Assembly: GCA_964613695.1 (NCBI GenBank)
Contig: CAZTIR010000071.1
Coordinates: 1-6,967 of the forward strand
From: Pyrolobus sp964613695
Lineage (GTDB): Archaea; Thermoproteota; Thermoprotei_A; Sulfolobales; Pyrodictiaceae
Length of the DNA stretch: 6,967 bases
Direction of reading: 5' to 3'
This document shows, one piece after another, positions 1 through 6,046 of the stretch (position 1 is its first letter; each line of letters opens with the position of its first letter). The translations under genes and the position numbers were made by a program. The notes under the pieces were generated by a model. The model searched no databases, had not been told where the DNA came from, and was given only the letters and a program-made list of their open reading frames with translations.

Positions 1-398
1 CAGACATACTAGCCCCAGCACTACTAAGACCCGGCCGCTTTGACAAGATAATCTACGTGCCGCCGCCCGACAAGAAGGCAAGGCTAGAGATCCTCAGGAT
101 ACACACGCGGCACACGCCGCTAGCGGAAGACGTGGATCTAGAAGAGATAGCGGAGAAGACTGAGGGCTATAGCGGTGCTGATCTGGAGGCGCTCGTACGC
201 GAGGCTGCGCTTGCGGCGCTGCGCGAGGACATCAATGCTACTAGGGTGCATATGAGGCACTTCGAAGAGGCGTTGAGAAGGGTTAAGCCCTCGATAACTC
301 CGGAGATGGTGAAGTTCTATGAGGAATGGTATGAGAAGGCGCGGCAGCAGCTGCCCGGCGGCACGGTTAAGCGAGTAAGGCCGTCCATATACATGTAG
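1..398 (+). CDS. cdc48: CDC48/p97-type AAA ATPase, C-terminal part (5' end outside window)
   Basis: This is the end of a two-ring AAA+ unfoldase of the CDC48/VAT/p97 family, which extracts and unfolds proteins using ATP. The reading frame is open from base 3. It begins with the second-region-of-homology signature (PALLRPGRFDK), which carries the arginine-finger region of the second ATPase domain, and continues into the typical VPPPD segment. The small helical AAA subdomain follows, with a sensor-2-like segment (GYSGADLEALVREAALAAL). The last residues, RPSIYM, end in Ile-Tyr-Met, which fits the hydrophobic-Tyr-any (HbYX) motif used by proteasome-activating ATPases to dock on the 20S core. In the SRH the usual Asp before PALL is Ala (DILAPALL). 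The next gene follows after 11 nt, so co-transcription is likely. The family call is firm; only about 131 residues are visible, so the N domain and first ring cannot be judged. Confidence 0.93.
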   Translation, partial: DILAPALLRPGRFDKIIYVPPPDKKARLEILRIHTRHTPLAEDVDLEEIAEKTEGYSGADLEALVREAALAALREDINATRVHMRHFEEALRRVKPSITPEMVKFYEEWYEKARQQLPGGTVKRVRPSIYM

Positions 399-409
399 CG
401 TTCTACTGG

Positions 410-706
410 GTGCGGGTCTTGGCGGTGTGGCGTAGCCTACCTCTATATCTTATCGTGTTAGAGGAGTTGGAGCGTCTTGCCCGCCGCAGGTCTTCGACCG
501 TTGTCCGCGAGGATGAGCTCTTCGATGCCGTGAGGAAAGCGGCTAAACTCCGCGGCTTCGAGGTCTCTAAGCAAGAGTTTCTAAAGGCGCTGATGGTGCT
601 CGAGATGAGAGGCTACGTGTATGTAGCTACCGTAAGTGATAGGCCGGAGAAGGGTAGGATAATTGAGCTTTTGAAGACGCCCCATGGTAGTATTCAGCAA
701 GGGTAG
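410..706 (+). CDS. Small conserved-looking protein, possible winged-helix fold
   Basis: I do not recognise a named family. From the GTG at 410 it would be 98 residues. A GTG at 425 has a better purine-rich GCGGGT element about 8 nt upstream, so the true protein may begin with the segment WRSLPLYLIVLEELERLARR and be about 93 residues. The body alternates helices and a hairpin: a basic helix (ELERLARRR), a second helix (DELFDAVRKAAKLRG), a likely recognition helix (SKQEFLKALMVLEMRGYV), then a short beta-like YVYVATV and basic tail. This order suits a winged-helix DNA-binding protein, but that is inferred from pattern only. It sits 11 nt after the CDC48 stop and 5 nt before the FEN-1 start, so it belongs to the same transcription unit. 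The coding call rests on tight spacing and a plausible helical sequence. Confidence 0.75.
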   Translation: MRVLAVWRSLPLYLIVLEELERLARRRSSTVVREDELFDAVRKAAKLRGFEVSKQEFLKALMVLEMRGYVYVATVSDRPEKGRIIELLKTPHGSIQQG

Positions 707-711
707 GCCTC

Positions 712-1773
712 ATGGGAGTTAATATCCGCGAGATTATACCCCCGGAGGCTATTCAAACACTGCAACTGGATGCGCTACGTGGCAGAGTAGTGGCTATCGA
801 CGCGTATAACGCGCTATACCAGTTTCTTGCTGCAATACGGCAGCCCGACGGCACCCCTCTAATGGATTCTCGTGGGCGTGTAACGAGCCACCTAAGCGGG
901 CTATTCTATCGTACGATTAACCTAATGGAGCATGGGATCAAGGTCGTATACGTGTTTGACGGTAAGCCCCCGGAGATCAAGAAGATTGAGATAGAGAGGC
1001 GTAAGAAGGTGAAGAGCGAAGCTGCGAAGAAGTACGAGGAGGCTTTGAAACGAGGCGATATGGAAGCTGCTAGAAGATATGCTCAGATGGCGTCACGGCT
1101 GACAGAGGAGATGGTAGAGGAGGCGAAGAAACTGTTAGACGCTATGGGTGTCCCCTGGGTCCAGGCCCCTGCAGAAGGTGAGGCTCAAGCAGCATACATG
1201 GCTCGTAAGGGTGATGCATGGGCTGCTGCAAGCCAGGATTATGATTCGTTGTTATTTGGTGCTCCGCGGCTTGTGAGGAATCTTACGATAACCGGTCGTC
1301 GTAAGCTACCCAAGAAGGATGTGTATGTTGAAGTCAAGCCGGAGCTGATAGAGCTGGATAAGCTCTTAAGGGCGCTTGGCATAACGCGTGAGCAGCTGAT
1401 CGCTATAGGTATACTAGTGGGTACTGATTATAACCCTGAGGGTGTGCGCGGGATAGGGCCTAAGACTGCTCTACGAATGGTTAAGGCGCAGCCGGACGTG
1501 CGTAAACTCCTCTCCTCGCTCTCTAAAACAGAGTTCCCCGAGGGTGTGGACCCCATCAAGATTCTCGAGTATTTCATGAACCCGCCTGTCACGGACAACT
1601 ATAAGCTCGAGTGGCATGAGCCCGATGAGAAGCGGATATATGAGCTGCTAGTGGTGGAGCACGACTTCTCCCCCGAGAGGGTGAAGAACGCCATACAGAG
1701 GCTGAAGAAGGCGTATCGCGAGCACTTCAGAGGTAGGCAGTTAGGTTTAGACATGTGGCTCAAACGTAGATAA
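712..1773 (+). CDS. fen: Flap endonuclease 1 (FEN-1/XPG family)
   Basis: This is a structure-specific nuclease that removes 5' flaps during Okazaki-fragment maturation and long-patch repair, working with PCNA. At 353 residues it has the usual archaeal FEN-1 length. Metal-binding acidic residues are all present: D30 (AIDAYNALYQF), D83 (YVFDGKPP), E155 and E157 (APAEGEAQAAY), D176 and D178 (SQDYDSLLFG) and D239 (GTDYNPEGVRGIGPKTAL). The last motif includes the helix-hairpin-helix that grips DNA. The helical clamp region is the Lys/Arg/Glu-rich stretch at about 89-135. The C-terminus (QLGLDMWL, residues 343-350) is a PCNA-interacting peptide of the Q-x-x-L-x-x-W-L kind. The ATG at 712 is preceded by GGGTAGG and gives the canonical family N-terminus (MGVNIREI). 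It lies 5 nt after the small upstream gene and 19 nt before pcm. Confidence 0.97.
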   Translation: MGVNIREIIPPEAIQTLQLDALRGRVVAIDAYNALYQFLAAIRQPDGTPLMDSRGRVTSHLSGLFYRTINLMEHGIKVVYVFDGKPPEIKKIEIERRKKVKSEAAKKYEEALKRGDMEAARRYAQMASRLTEEMVEEAKKLLDAMGVPWVQAPAEGEAQAAYMARKGDAWAAASQDYDSLLFGAPRLVRNLTITGRRKLPKKDVYVEVKPELIELDKLLRALGITREQLIAIGILVGTDYNPEGVRGIGPKTALRMVKAQPDVRKLLSSLSKTEFPEGVDPIKILEYFMNPPVTDNYKLEWHEPDEKRIYELLVVEHDFSPERVKNAIQRLKKAYREHFRGRQLGLDMWLKRR

Positions 1774-1792
1774 TCTCGAGGGTGTATAGAGC

Positions 1793-2482
1793 TTGAAGGA
1801 TTTTGAGCTTTTGAGACGCAGGCTGGTGGAGAAGCTGGTTAGAGAGGGTATCATACGATCCGAGAAGGTTAAACGAGCTATGTTGAAAGTGCCTAGAGAG
1901 CTCTTTGTCCCCGAGCACCTAAAGGAGCTTGCTTACGAGGATACGCCTCTCCCGATAGGCTATGGTCAGACTATAAGCGCTCCTCACATGGTAGCGATAA
2001 TGCTGGAGGAGGCGGAGCTGGACGAGGGTATGAAAGTACTAGAGGTTGGGACGGGTTCAGGTTATAATGCCGCGCTTATAGCTGAGATTGTAGCGCCACA
2101 AGGCTCTCGAAACCCCGGTCACGTTTACACCATCGAGCGTATCCCGGAGCTCGCAGAGTTCGCGAAAAAGAATCTCGAAAGAGCGGGATACGCTGACCGG
2201 GTTACAGTGATAGTCGGCGATGGTAGTAAGGGGTATGAACCGGCGGCACCCTATGACCGTATTATTGTAACAGCTGCAGCGCCGGATATCCCTAGGCCGC
2301 TTATCGAGCAGCTTAAGCCTAACGGGATACTCTTGATACCCGTTGGTGACAGGTGGGAGCAGGTACTCTATAAGGTTGTTAAGAGGCCCGATGGTAAGCT
2401 AGATGTTAGAAAGGTTACGTCCTGTGTCTTTGTGCCACTCGTGGGTGAGTATGGGTGGAGAGAGGAGGACGTTATCGTATAG
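1793..2482 (+). CDS. pcm: Protein-L-isoaspartate O-methyltransferase
   Basis: The enzyme uses S-adenosylmethionine to methylate L-isoaspartyl residues formed by spontaneous Asn/Asp damage, starting their repair. Such damage is fast at high temperature. The 229-residue product has the family hallmarks in order: VPRELFVP (33-40), the substrate-binding segment PLPIGYGQTISAPHMVA (52-68), the SAM-binding glycine motif VLEVGTGSGYNAAL (82-95), the acidic ribose-binding residue in YTIERIPEL (112-120), GDGSKG (142-147), and the late motif YDRIIVTAAAPDIP (154-167). The start is a TTG at 1793. An in-frame TAG lies at 1787-1789, so no longer start exists, and a GAGGGTG ribosome binding site sits about 8 nt upstream. 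It follows FEN-1 by 19 nt, and its last 28 nt overlap the proposed start of the DUF371 gene. Confidence 0.95.
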   Translation: MKDFELLRRRLVEKLVREGIIRSEKVKRAMLKVPRELFVPEHLKELAYEDTPLPIGYGQTISAPHMVAIMLEEAELDEGMKVLEVGTGSGYNAALIAEIVAPQGSRNPGHVYTIERIPELAEFAKKNLERAGYADRVTVIVGDGSKGYEPAAPYDRIIVTAAAPDIPRPLIEQLKPNGILLIPVGDRWEQVLYKVVKRPDGKLDVRKVTSCVFVPLVGEYGWREEDVIV

Positions 2483-2985
2483 AAGCGGGTTTCATCCTAT
2501 ACAAATGCCGTGGTAGCTTAAATGTGAAGCTTACGCACGAAACCACACTCGAGTTTAGTGGCGAGGATCGTATCGGGGTAAGAGGGGATTGTGTCGCGTG
2601 TATAAATGGTAGACAGGTCTACAAGAGTGACTGGTGTATAGGCGGTGTTACGTGTATTAGGCTATTGATTACGCCTCCTCCCTGGAGCAGTGGGGAAGAT
2701 ATCCTATCATTTAGTATCAAGTGCAAAGCGAGTTGCAAAGCTGTAGGCAATACGCTTGTACTCCGCCGCTCTAGTCACTGTGACGATCGTACACTTGCAT
2801 CTAAATGCGGTATTTGTGCTGCTTGCCTACCTGTCGAAGTGAGGAAGCTACTCTCAAACCCTTATACAATAATCTATCTTGTCGCTACCTGTGCTCGCAG
2901 GCCAGAACAGCCGAATACAAGTATTTTCGAGGGGCGTAATCGAGAACGGGTTCTAGTTGAAGGCTCTTGCAATGCAGGCAACTAA
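2455..2985 (+). CDS. DUF371-family protein, unusually cysteine-rich
   Basis: The product resembles the archaeal DUF371 family, whose function is unknown to me. Recognisable family blocks are the N-terminal LNVKLTHETTLEFS followed by VRGDC (23-46), and a second block reading VLRRSSHCDDRTLASK (102-117) then AACLPVEVRKLLSNP (122-136). The family usually has a His-containing Gly-His-x-Asn start and a basic Ala-rich RADKAA segment. Here these are GSLN and KCGICAAC. The protein has 13 cysteines in 176 residues, including C46-x2-C49, C90-x3-C94 and C118-x2-C121-x2-C124. The domain seems to end near residue 146, and the last 30 residues form an extra tail that overlaps the opposite-strand gene. The GTG at 2455, inside pcm with a GGTGAG 6 nt upstream, keeps the family N-terminal block. 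A GTG at 2524 would cut it off. Family assignment is from memory of the motif pattern. Confidence 0.78.
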   Translation: MERGGRYRIEAGFILYKCRGSLNVKLTHETTLEFSGEDRIGVRGDCVACINGRQVYKSDWCIGGVTCIRLLITPPPWSSGEDILSFSIKCKASCKAVGNTLVLRRSSHCDDRTLASKCGICAACLPVEVRKLLSNPYTIIYLVATCARRPEQPNTSIFEGRNRERVLVEGSCNAGN

Positions 2986-3682
2986 TTCTTCTCATTAGGT
3001 TTTCGACCCGCTCCTCCTCCTCATCCTCCTTAGCGACAAAGAATAATACTAGGTAGCTCTTGGACGCTGCTAAAGAGCAGGGTAGCTCCAGGAACTCCTC
3101 TATGAACTGCGGATTATCCATTATTATTGCGTCGAATGCGTGATGCGCCAGCAGTAATGGTAACAGCTTCGCATCATCATTGAGTATTGTAACGTGTGCT
3201 CTAAACCTTCTTCTATTACGTGCAGCTGAGAGCAGCATATCACGATATGCAAAATAATTTATGTCGTTGGCTACTACATGCTTAACATTCTTGCTATGAA
3301 CCGCTATGTTGAAAGCATAACCGCCTATACCGGCGAAAGCGTCGAGCACATGCTTTACGTGAAGCTCGTCTAATAGTTTAGCTATGCGGAGATGCTCTGT
3401 TGAGAGCCTTGGGTTTATATAAACGCGTCCAAGGGTCACATGGAAATCGATGCCATTCTCTCTATGCCAGGTCTCGCTTATCTCAACGCCAGCTACATGG
3501 ATAAGCTTTTGGACGCGTAGAGTTCCTGCGGTCTCGATCTTCGCGTATACGCCCTTCACTCTCTTATGCGTGGCGAGTATCTCCTCAGCGATCTTTCGGG
3601 TTTCGTCGCTGTAAGCCTCTTCTAAGCTCTTAACGCTGATTATCGCAGCCTCGCCGACTATAACATAGCTTGATCTGCCCAC
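2885..3682 (-). CDS. Trm5/Met10-family SAM-dependent tRNA methyltransferase-like protein
   Basis: This belongs to the Trm5/TYW2 (Met10-like) class I methyltransferases, which act on G37 of tRNA (m1G37 or wyosine synthesis). The 265 residues begin directly at the D2 domain (SYVIVGEAAII). They continue through LRVQKLIHVAG (55-65, with R56 at the place of the Trm5 catalytic-loop Arg), TWHRENG (71-77) and NPRLSTEHLRIA (90-101), reach the SAM loop LDAFAGIGGYAFNIA (113-127) and finish with YAPRKYLYSAVLAC (249-262). Full Trm5 proteins are about 330 residues and carry an N-terminal D1 domain, which is absent here. The usual N-L-P/N-P-P motif reads D-N-P (189-191). NPRL favours a Trm5-like over a TYW2-like assignment, but the exact reaction is uncertain. 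The GTG start at 3682 follows AGGGGTAAA; a stop lies upstream in frame. It overlaps DUF371 tail-to-tail by 101 nt. Confidence 0.87.
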   Translation of the reverse strand: MGRSSYVIVGEAAIISVKSLEEAYSDETRKIAEEILATHKRVKGVYAKIETAGTLRVQKLIHVAGVEISETWHRENGIDFHVTLGRVYINPRLSTEHLRIAKLLDELHVKHVLDAFAGIGGYAFNIAVHSKNVKHVVANDINYFAYRDMLLSAARNRRRFRAHVTILNDDAKLLPLLLAHHAFDAIIMDNPQFIEEFLELPCSLAASKSYLVLFFVAKEDEEEERVENLMRRISCLHCKSLQLEPVLDYAPRKYLYSAVLACEHR

Positions 3683-3723
3683 TTTACCCCTAAGACGAGC
3701 ATAGCGTTATTGGGTAGTAAAGG

Positions 3724-4500
3724 TTGATAGGCATAGTTTCTCGCCTGGATAAAGAAGAGGCTATCTCCTGTGCTAGGAAGCTCGTTGAGAAGCTGGGTGG
3801 TAATGCACTCGTAGAGTATAACCTCTGGCGTATCTTGGGAGGCTTGGGTAAACCCTTTACCATAGGCGAGGATGTTGACACACTTGTTGTGATCGGGGGT
3901 GATGGTACACTTCTGCGCGCCTTACATTATTACCCGCAAAGCGTCAGGGTTATAGGTGTTCGCGTTGGCAGGAGAGGGTACTACATGGCATTCTCGTGCG
4001 ATGAGATAGTCGCGGCGCTAAACGACTTAACGCGCCTTCACTGGTGCCAAGTACTTAGGCTTGCACCACACCGTCTGGACTACGATCTAGTTCTTGCACC
4101 AGCTTTAAACGAGATAGCGGTGCTTGCGAGTAAGGGAAAGGTTGTTGATCTCGAGCTGGTCGTCGGAGATAATATAAGAACTAGGATAAATGGTGATGGA
4201 GTGCTGGTAGCGACACCCACTGGCAGCTACGCCTATAACCTCTCTGCACGCGGCCCGCTCCTACTCTCCAATAATAACGTAGTAATTACACCCTTAAACC
4301 CCTTAAAGGGCTCCGAGGAGAGCAGCATCGTAGTTAAGAGCTGCTCTAGGATAGTATTAAAGCATATTGGTGGGTATAGGGTTGCATGGATACTCATAGA
4401 CGGGCAGCTAGTATTCCCCCTGCCTATAGGCTCGGCTATGGTTATCACATGTGGTAACAAAGTGTATATAGCTTATCCATCATCGTGCCCGATAACCTAG
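3724..4500 (+). CDS. nadK: NAD kinase
   Basis: The enzyme phosphorylates NAD to NADP, setting the supply of reductant for biosynthesis. The 258 residues match the usual length. The diagnostic GGDGTLLRA begins at residue 58. It is followed by GVRVGRRGYYMAF in place of the common G-x-L-G-F loop, the LNE motif (128-130), and the long conserved NAD-binding segment from NGDG (156-159) through VATPTGSYAYNLSARGPL (162-179). The late IDGQ (225-228) is also typical. The start is TTG 3724, since a TAA lies immediately upstream in frame at 3718-3720, and the resulting MIGIVSRLDKEEA is a normal family N-terminus. It is read away from the methyltransferase gene across 41 nt. A TATA box for the downstream tRNA begins about 24 nt after its stop. 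Six cysteines are scattered along it, with no clear metal site. Confidence 0.95.
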   Translation: MIGIVSRLDKEEAISCARKLVEKLGGNALVEYNLWRILGGLGKPFTIGEDVDTLVVIGGDGTLLRALHYYPQSVRVIGVRVGRRGYYMAFSCDEIVAALNDLTRLHWCQVLRLAPHRLDYDLVLAPALNEIAVLASKGKVVDLELVVGDNIRTRINGDGVLVATPTGSYAYNLSARGPLLLSNNNVVITPLNPLKGSEESSIVVKSCSRIVLKHIGGYRVAWILIDGQLVFPLPIGSAMVITCGNKVYIAYPSSCPIT

Positions 4501-4523
4501 GTCTCAATACCAGTGAGAAATTC

Positions 4524-4531
4524 TTTTAAAA
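4524..4531 (+). promoter_or_regulatory. TATA box of the tRNA-Arg gene
   Basis: The sequence TTTTAAAA, flanked by GAGAAATTC upstream (BRE-like purines) and AGGC downstream, is the most A/T-rich spot in a GC-rich neighbourhood. Its centre lies about 33 nt before the first base of the tRNA. An archaeal start about 25 nt downstream would therefore fall near 4553, giving a very short 5' leader. This matches the standard archaeal tRNA promoter layout. Confidence 0.75.
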
Positions 4532-4560
4532 GGCTTAGTGGAGAGTCCTCGATTGGCTGT

Positions 4561-4638
<78 letters not shown>

Positions 4639-4751
4639 CAAGCTCTCTACGGTTTCTGCCGCACGTCTTACCTTACTCCCCTAAGGGGCTTCTAGGTAAT
4701 CGCATTGATTAGCCGCTGCGTGTATAGCTTGGAATAGTAGGTAGGTGGGCT
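4639..4751 (+). other. Intergenic spacer between tRNA-Arg and the zinc-ribbon gene
   Basis: This 113-nt stretch holds no open frame of note. It contains a short hairpin (CCCC 4678-4681, loop TAA, GGGG 4685-4688) that could mark the end of the tRNA transcript, though no T-run follows it. A weak TATA-like GTATAG at 4722-4727 would place transcription of the next gene close to its GTG start. A purine-rich GGTAGGTGGG at 4740-4749 lies directly before that GTG and may serve as its ribosome binding site. None of these elements is strong on sequence alone. Confidence 0.35.
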
Positions 4752-5561
4752 GTGAGGGGACGTAGAGTACGAAGGGGTGCAACATCGCGTACTTCCAGGC
4801 GCAGGAGTAGTGTTAGTTCTGGTGTAAGGCCTACCGGCAAGGCCTACTTGACGGATGCGTTGATAGATGCAGTTGTAAACGAAGTGTATGAGCGCCTCGC
4901 GTTATCCGATATAGGTTTAAGTGCTGATGAGGCTCGTGAGATCCTCCAACCGATTATAGAGAAGATTGCTGAGCAGTACTCTAGCAGACCATCTAAGGAT
5001 CAAATAGTTGCCCGTATAATGAGGTCTCAGGACAAGCTACTAGAACTGATATCGACCTATCTCGTTGAGACGCGTGACGAGCTCTCGGAGGAGCAGCTCG
5101 AGTTTGTAGTATACAACGGTGGTCTCTCTATAGCGCGATACGCGCCTAAACTATACCGGATAGCTAGCCGCCTCGGCCGCGAGGATATCATAGATGTGTT
5201 GCGCTCGCGTTGGATAGAGGCTGGCCTTGCAACCCCCTACCTCTGTCCACGCTGCGGCTTCTACGCCCTAACCCCCAGCCTCACGTGTATCGTGTGTGGA
5301 GCCGAGGTCGACGAGAGGGAGTTTAAAGAGAGCATAGGCTTTTCGAAGCTTCTCGAGGAGTTCGCCGATGAGGCTTCATTGGAGGATATTAGGGAGGTTG
5401 TGAGTGAGGGAAGAATAGCATTCGATGGTAGGGGGCTCAAACCCCCCTCGAAGGCTGGTAGGGATGACATAGTGTTGTTCCTTAATGAGCGCGATATTAG
5501 ATTCTTGAAGAGCGTTCTTGAGAGGAGAAGGGGGTATGGGGCTGATGGAAATAAGAGCTAG
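4752..5561 (+). CDS. Unrecognised zinc-ribbon protein with basic Arg/Ser-rich N-terminus
   Basis: I cannot assign a family. The 269-residue product starts with a disordered basic tail (RGRRVRRGATSRTSRRRSS, residues 2-20). A mostly helical, acidic and leucine-rich region follows (about 33-160), and then a four-cysteine zinc ribbon: C165-x2-C168, ten residues, C179-x2-C182 (CPRCG and CIVCG). The C-terminal part is again charged and helical. The basic tail and zinc knuckle suggest contact with nucleic acid or a ribosome- or transcription-type complex, but this is inference. The GTG at 4752 follows GGTAGGTGGG, and an in-frame TAG at 4725-4727 limits extension. There are no membrane segments. Its end overlaps the next gene by 17 to 44 nt depending on that gene's start, so the two are probably co-translated. 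Codon and base use look like the neighbours. Confidence 0.85.
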   Translation: MRGRRVRRGATSRTSRRRSSVSSGVRPTGKAYLTDALIDAVVNEVYERLALSDIGLSADEAREILQPIIEKIAEQYSSRPSKDQIVARIMRSQDKLLELISTYLVETRDELSEEQLEFVVYNGGLSIARYAPKLYRIASRLGREDIIDVLRSRWIEAGLATPYLCPRCGFYALTPSLTCIVCGAEVDEREFKESIGFSKLLEEFADEASLEDIREVVSEGRIAFDGRGLKPPSKAGRDDIVLFLNERDIRFLKSVLERRRGYGADGNKS

Positions 5562-5937
5562 GCTCGATTATGTGAAGAAAGCCTTAAAGTTGTACCAAGC
5601 CGTATTGGCCTTCGTCTACGACTCTCGACGCGATCCCGTAGACTATATAGAGAGGTTAATGTGGAGTGTGGCTCCAGCTTTCGAGCCCCTCGCCGGGATA
5701 ATTGGTGTAGACGCGTCTGCCTATAATGTGGAGGAGGTGCGCAAAGCGTTTGATGTCGATCACCTGGTCGTGCCCGCCGTGATGTTCTTCCTGCATGGTA
5801 GGCGCGTGTGGCAGCAGCAAGGTCTCTTCTACAATATAGAGTATGACAAGCTTGCTATCCGCGTGGGTATCCGTAAGGCTCTGGAGGCCTGGGGCATAAA
5901 ACCTGCTCAGCTTGGGCTCAAGCTGCATCTTTTGTGA
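5545..5937 (+). CDS. Unrecognised small protein translationally coupled to the zinc-ribbon gene
   Basis: No family is recognised. I chose ATG 5545 because GGGGGT (5530-5535) lies 9 nt upstream as a ribosome binding site and it gives a natural N-terminus (MEIRARLDYVKKALKLYQ). ATG 5536 and TTG 5518 are in frame and possible. The product of about 130 residues is probably soluble and mostly helical: an amphipathic first helix, an aromatic-rich middle (YIERLMWSVAPAFEPLAG), a hydrophobic VPAVMFFLHGRRVW stretch too short and interrupted for a confident membrane span, and a C-terminal helix (AIRVGIRKALEAWG). It has no cysteines. It overlaps the stop of the zinc-ribbon gene by 17 nt, implying coupled translation and perhaps a shared complex. 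The thermosome gene follows 118 nt later under its own promoter. Confidence 0.8.
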   Translation: MEIRARLDYVKKALKLYQAVLAFVYDSRRDPVDYIERLMWSVAPAFEPLAGIIGVDASAYNVEEVRKAFDVDHLVVPAVMFFLHGRRVWQQQGLFYNIEYDKLAIRVGIRKALEAWGIKPAQLGLKLHLL

Positions 5938-6002
5938 TTGGCAGGGAATAGTGTTAAGCTAGATCGGGTTGGACGTCTGGATGCACTTGTTGCCCCGGGT
6001 AA

Positions 6003-6012
6003 AGCTTTTATA
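6003..6012 (+). promoter_or_regulatory. TATA-like box of the thermosome gene
   Basis: AGCTTTTATA, preceded by GGGTA as a BRE-like element, is the A/T-rich core of the 118-nt gap before the thermosome start. Transcription would be expected about 25 nt downstream, around 6031-6035, leaving a leader of about 20-25 nt that carries the ribosome binding site. This supports independent expression of the chaperonin from the two genes upstream. Confidence 0.6.
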
Positions 6013-6031
6013 GAAGTAATGCTGTTCGAAT

Positions 6032-6046
6032 CCCCGGAAGTCGGGG
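6032..6046 (+). promoter_or_regulatory. Small GC hairpin overlapping the thermosome ribosome binding site
   Basis: CCCCG (6032-6036) and CGGGG (6042-6046) are perfect inverted arms around the 5-nt loop GAAGT. The 3' arm overlaps the Shine-Dalgarno-like GGGGTGA (6043-6049), which sits 6 nt before the ATG at 6056. TTC (6025-6027) and GAA (6048-6050) could add three outer pairs across a small internal loop. The pairing is directly visible. A regulatory role, either as RNA structure or as a DNA operator at the start site, is inference. Confidence 0.4.

Noticed and set aside
3690..3881. Open frame of 63 codons on the - strand
   Set aside because: It lies mostly antisense to the conserved N-terminal part of NAD kinase, including the region just before the GGDGT motif, and has low-complexity composition.
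4233..4460. Open frame of 75 codons on the - strand
   Set aside because: It is the antisense shadow of the NAD kinase C-terminal domain, with no supporting motif or ribosome binding site.
4678..4688. CCCC-TAA-GGGG hairpin as a terminator
   Set aside because: There are only four pairs with a 3-nt loop and no following T-run, and archaeal termination relies mainly on oligo-T. It is mentioned in the spacer entry but not called as a terminator.
5261..5470. Open frame of 69 codons on the - strand
   Set aside because: It lies fully antisense to the zinc-ribbon gene. Its Ser/Leu-rich composition is typical of a mirrored Glu/Arg-rich coding region.
5656..5928. Open frame of 90 codons on the - strand
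   Set aside because: It lies antisense to the small orphan gene. The + strand frame has a good ribosome binding site and coupling with its upstream gene, so this one is judged a shadow.
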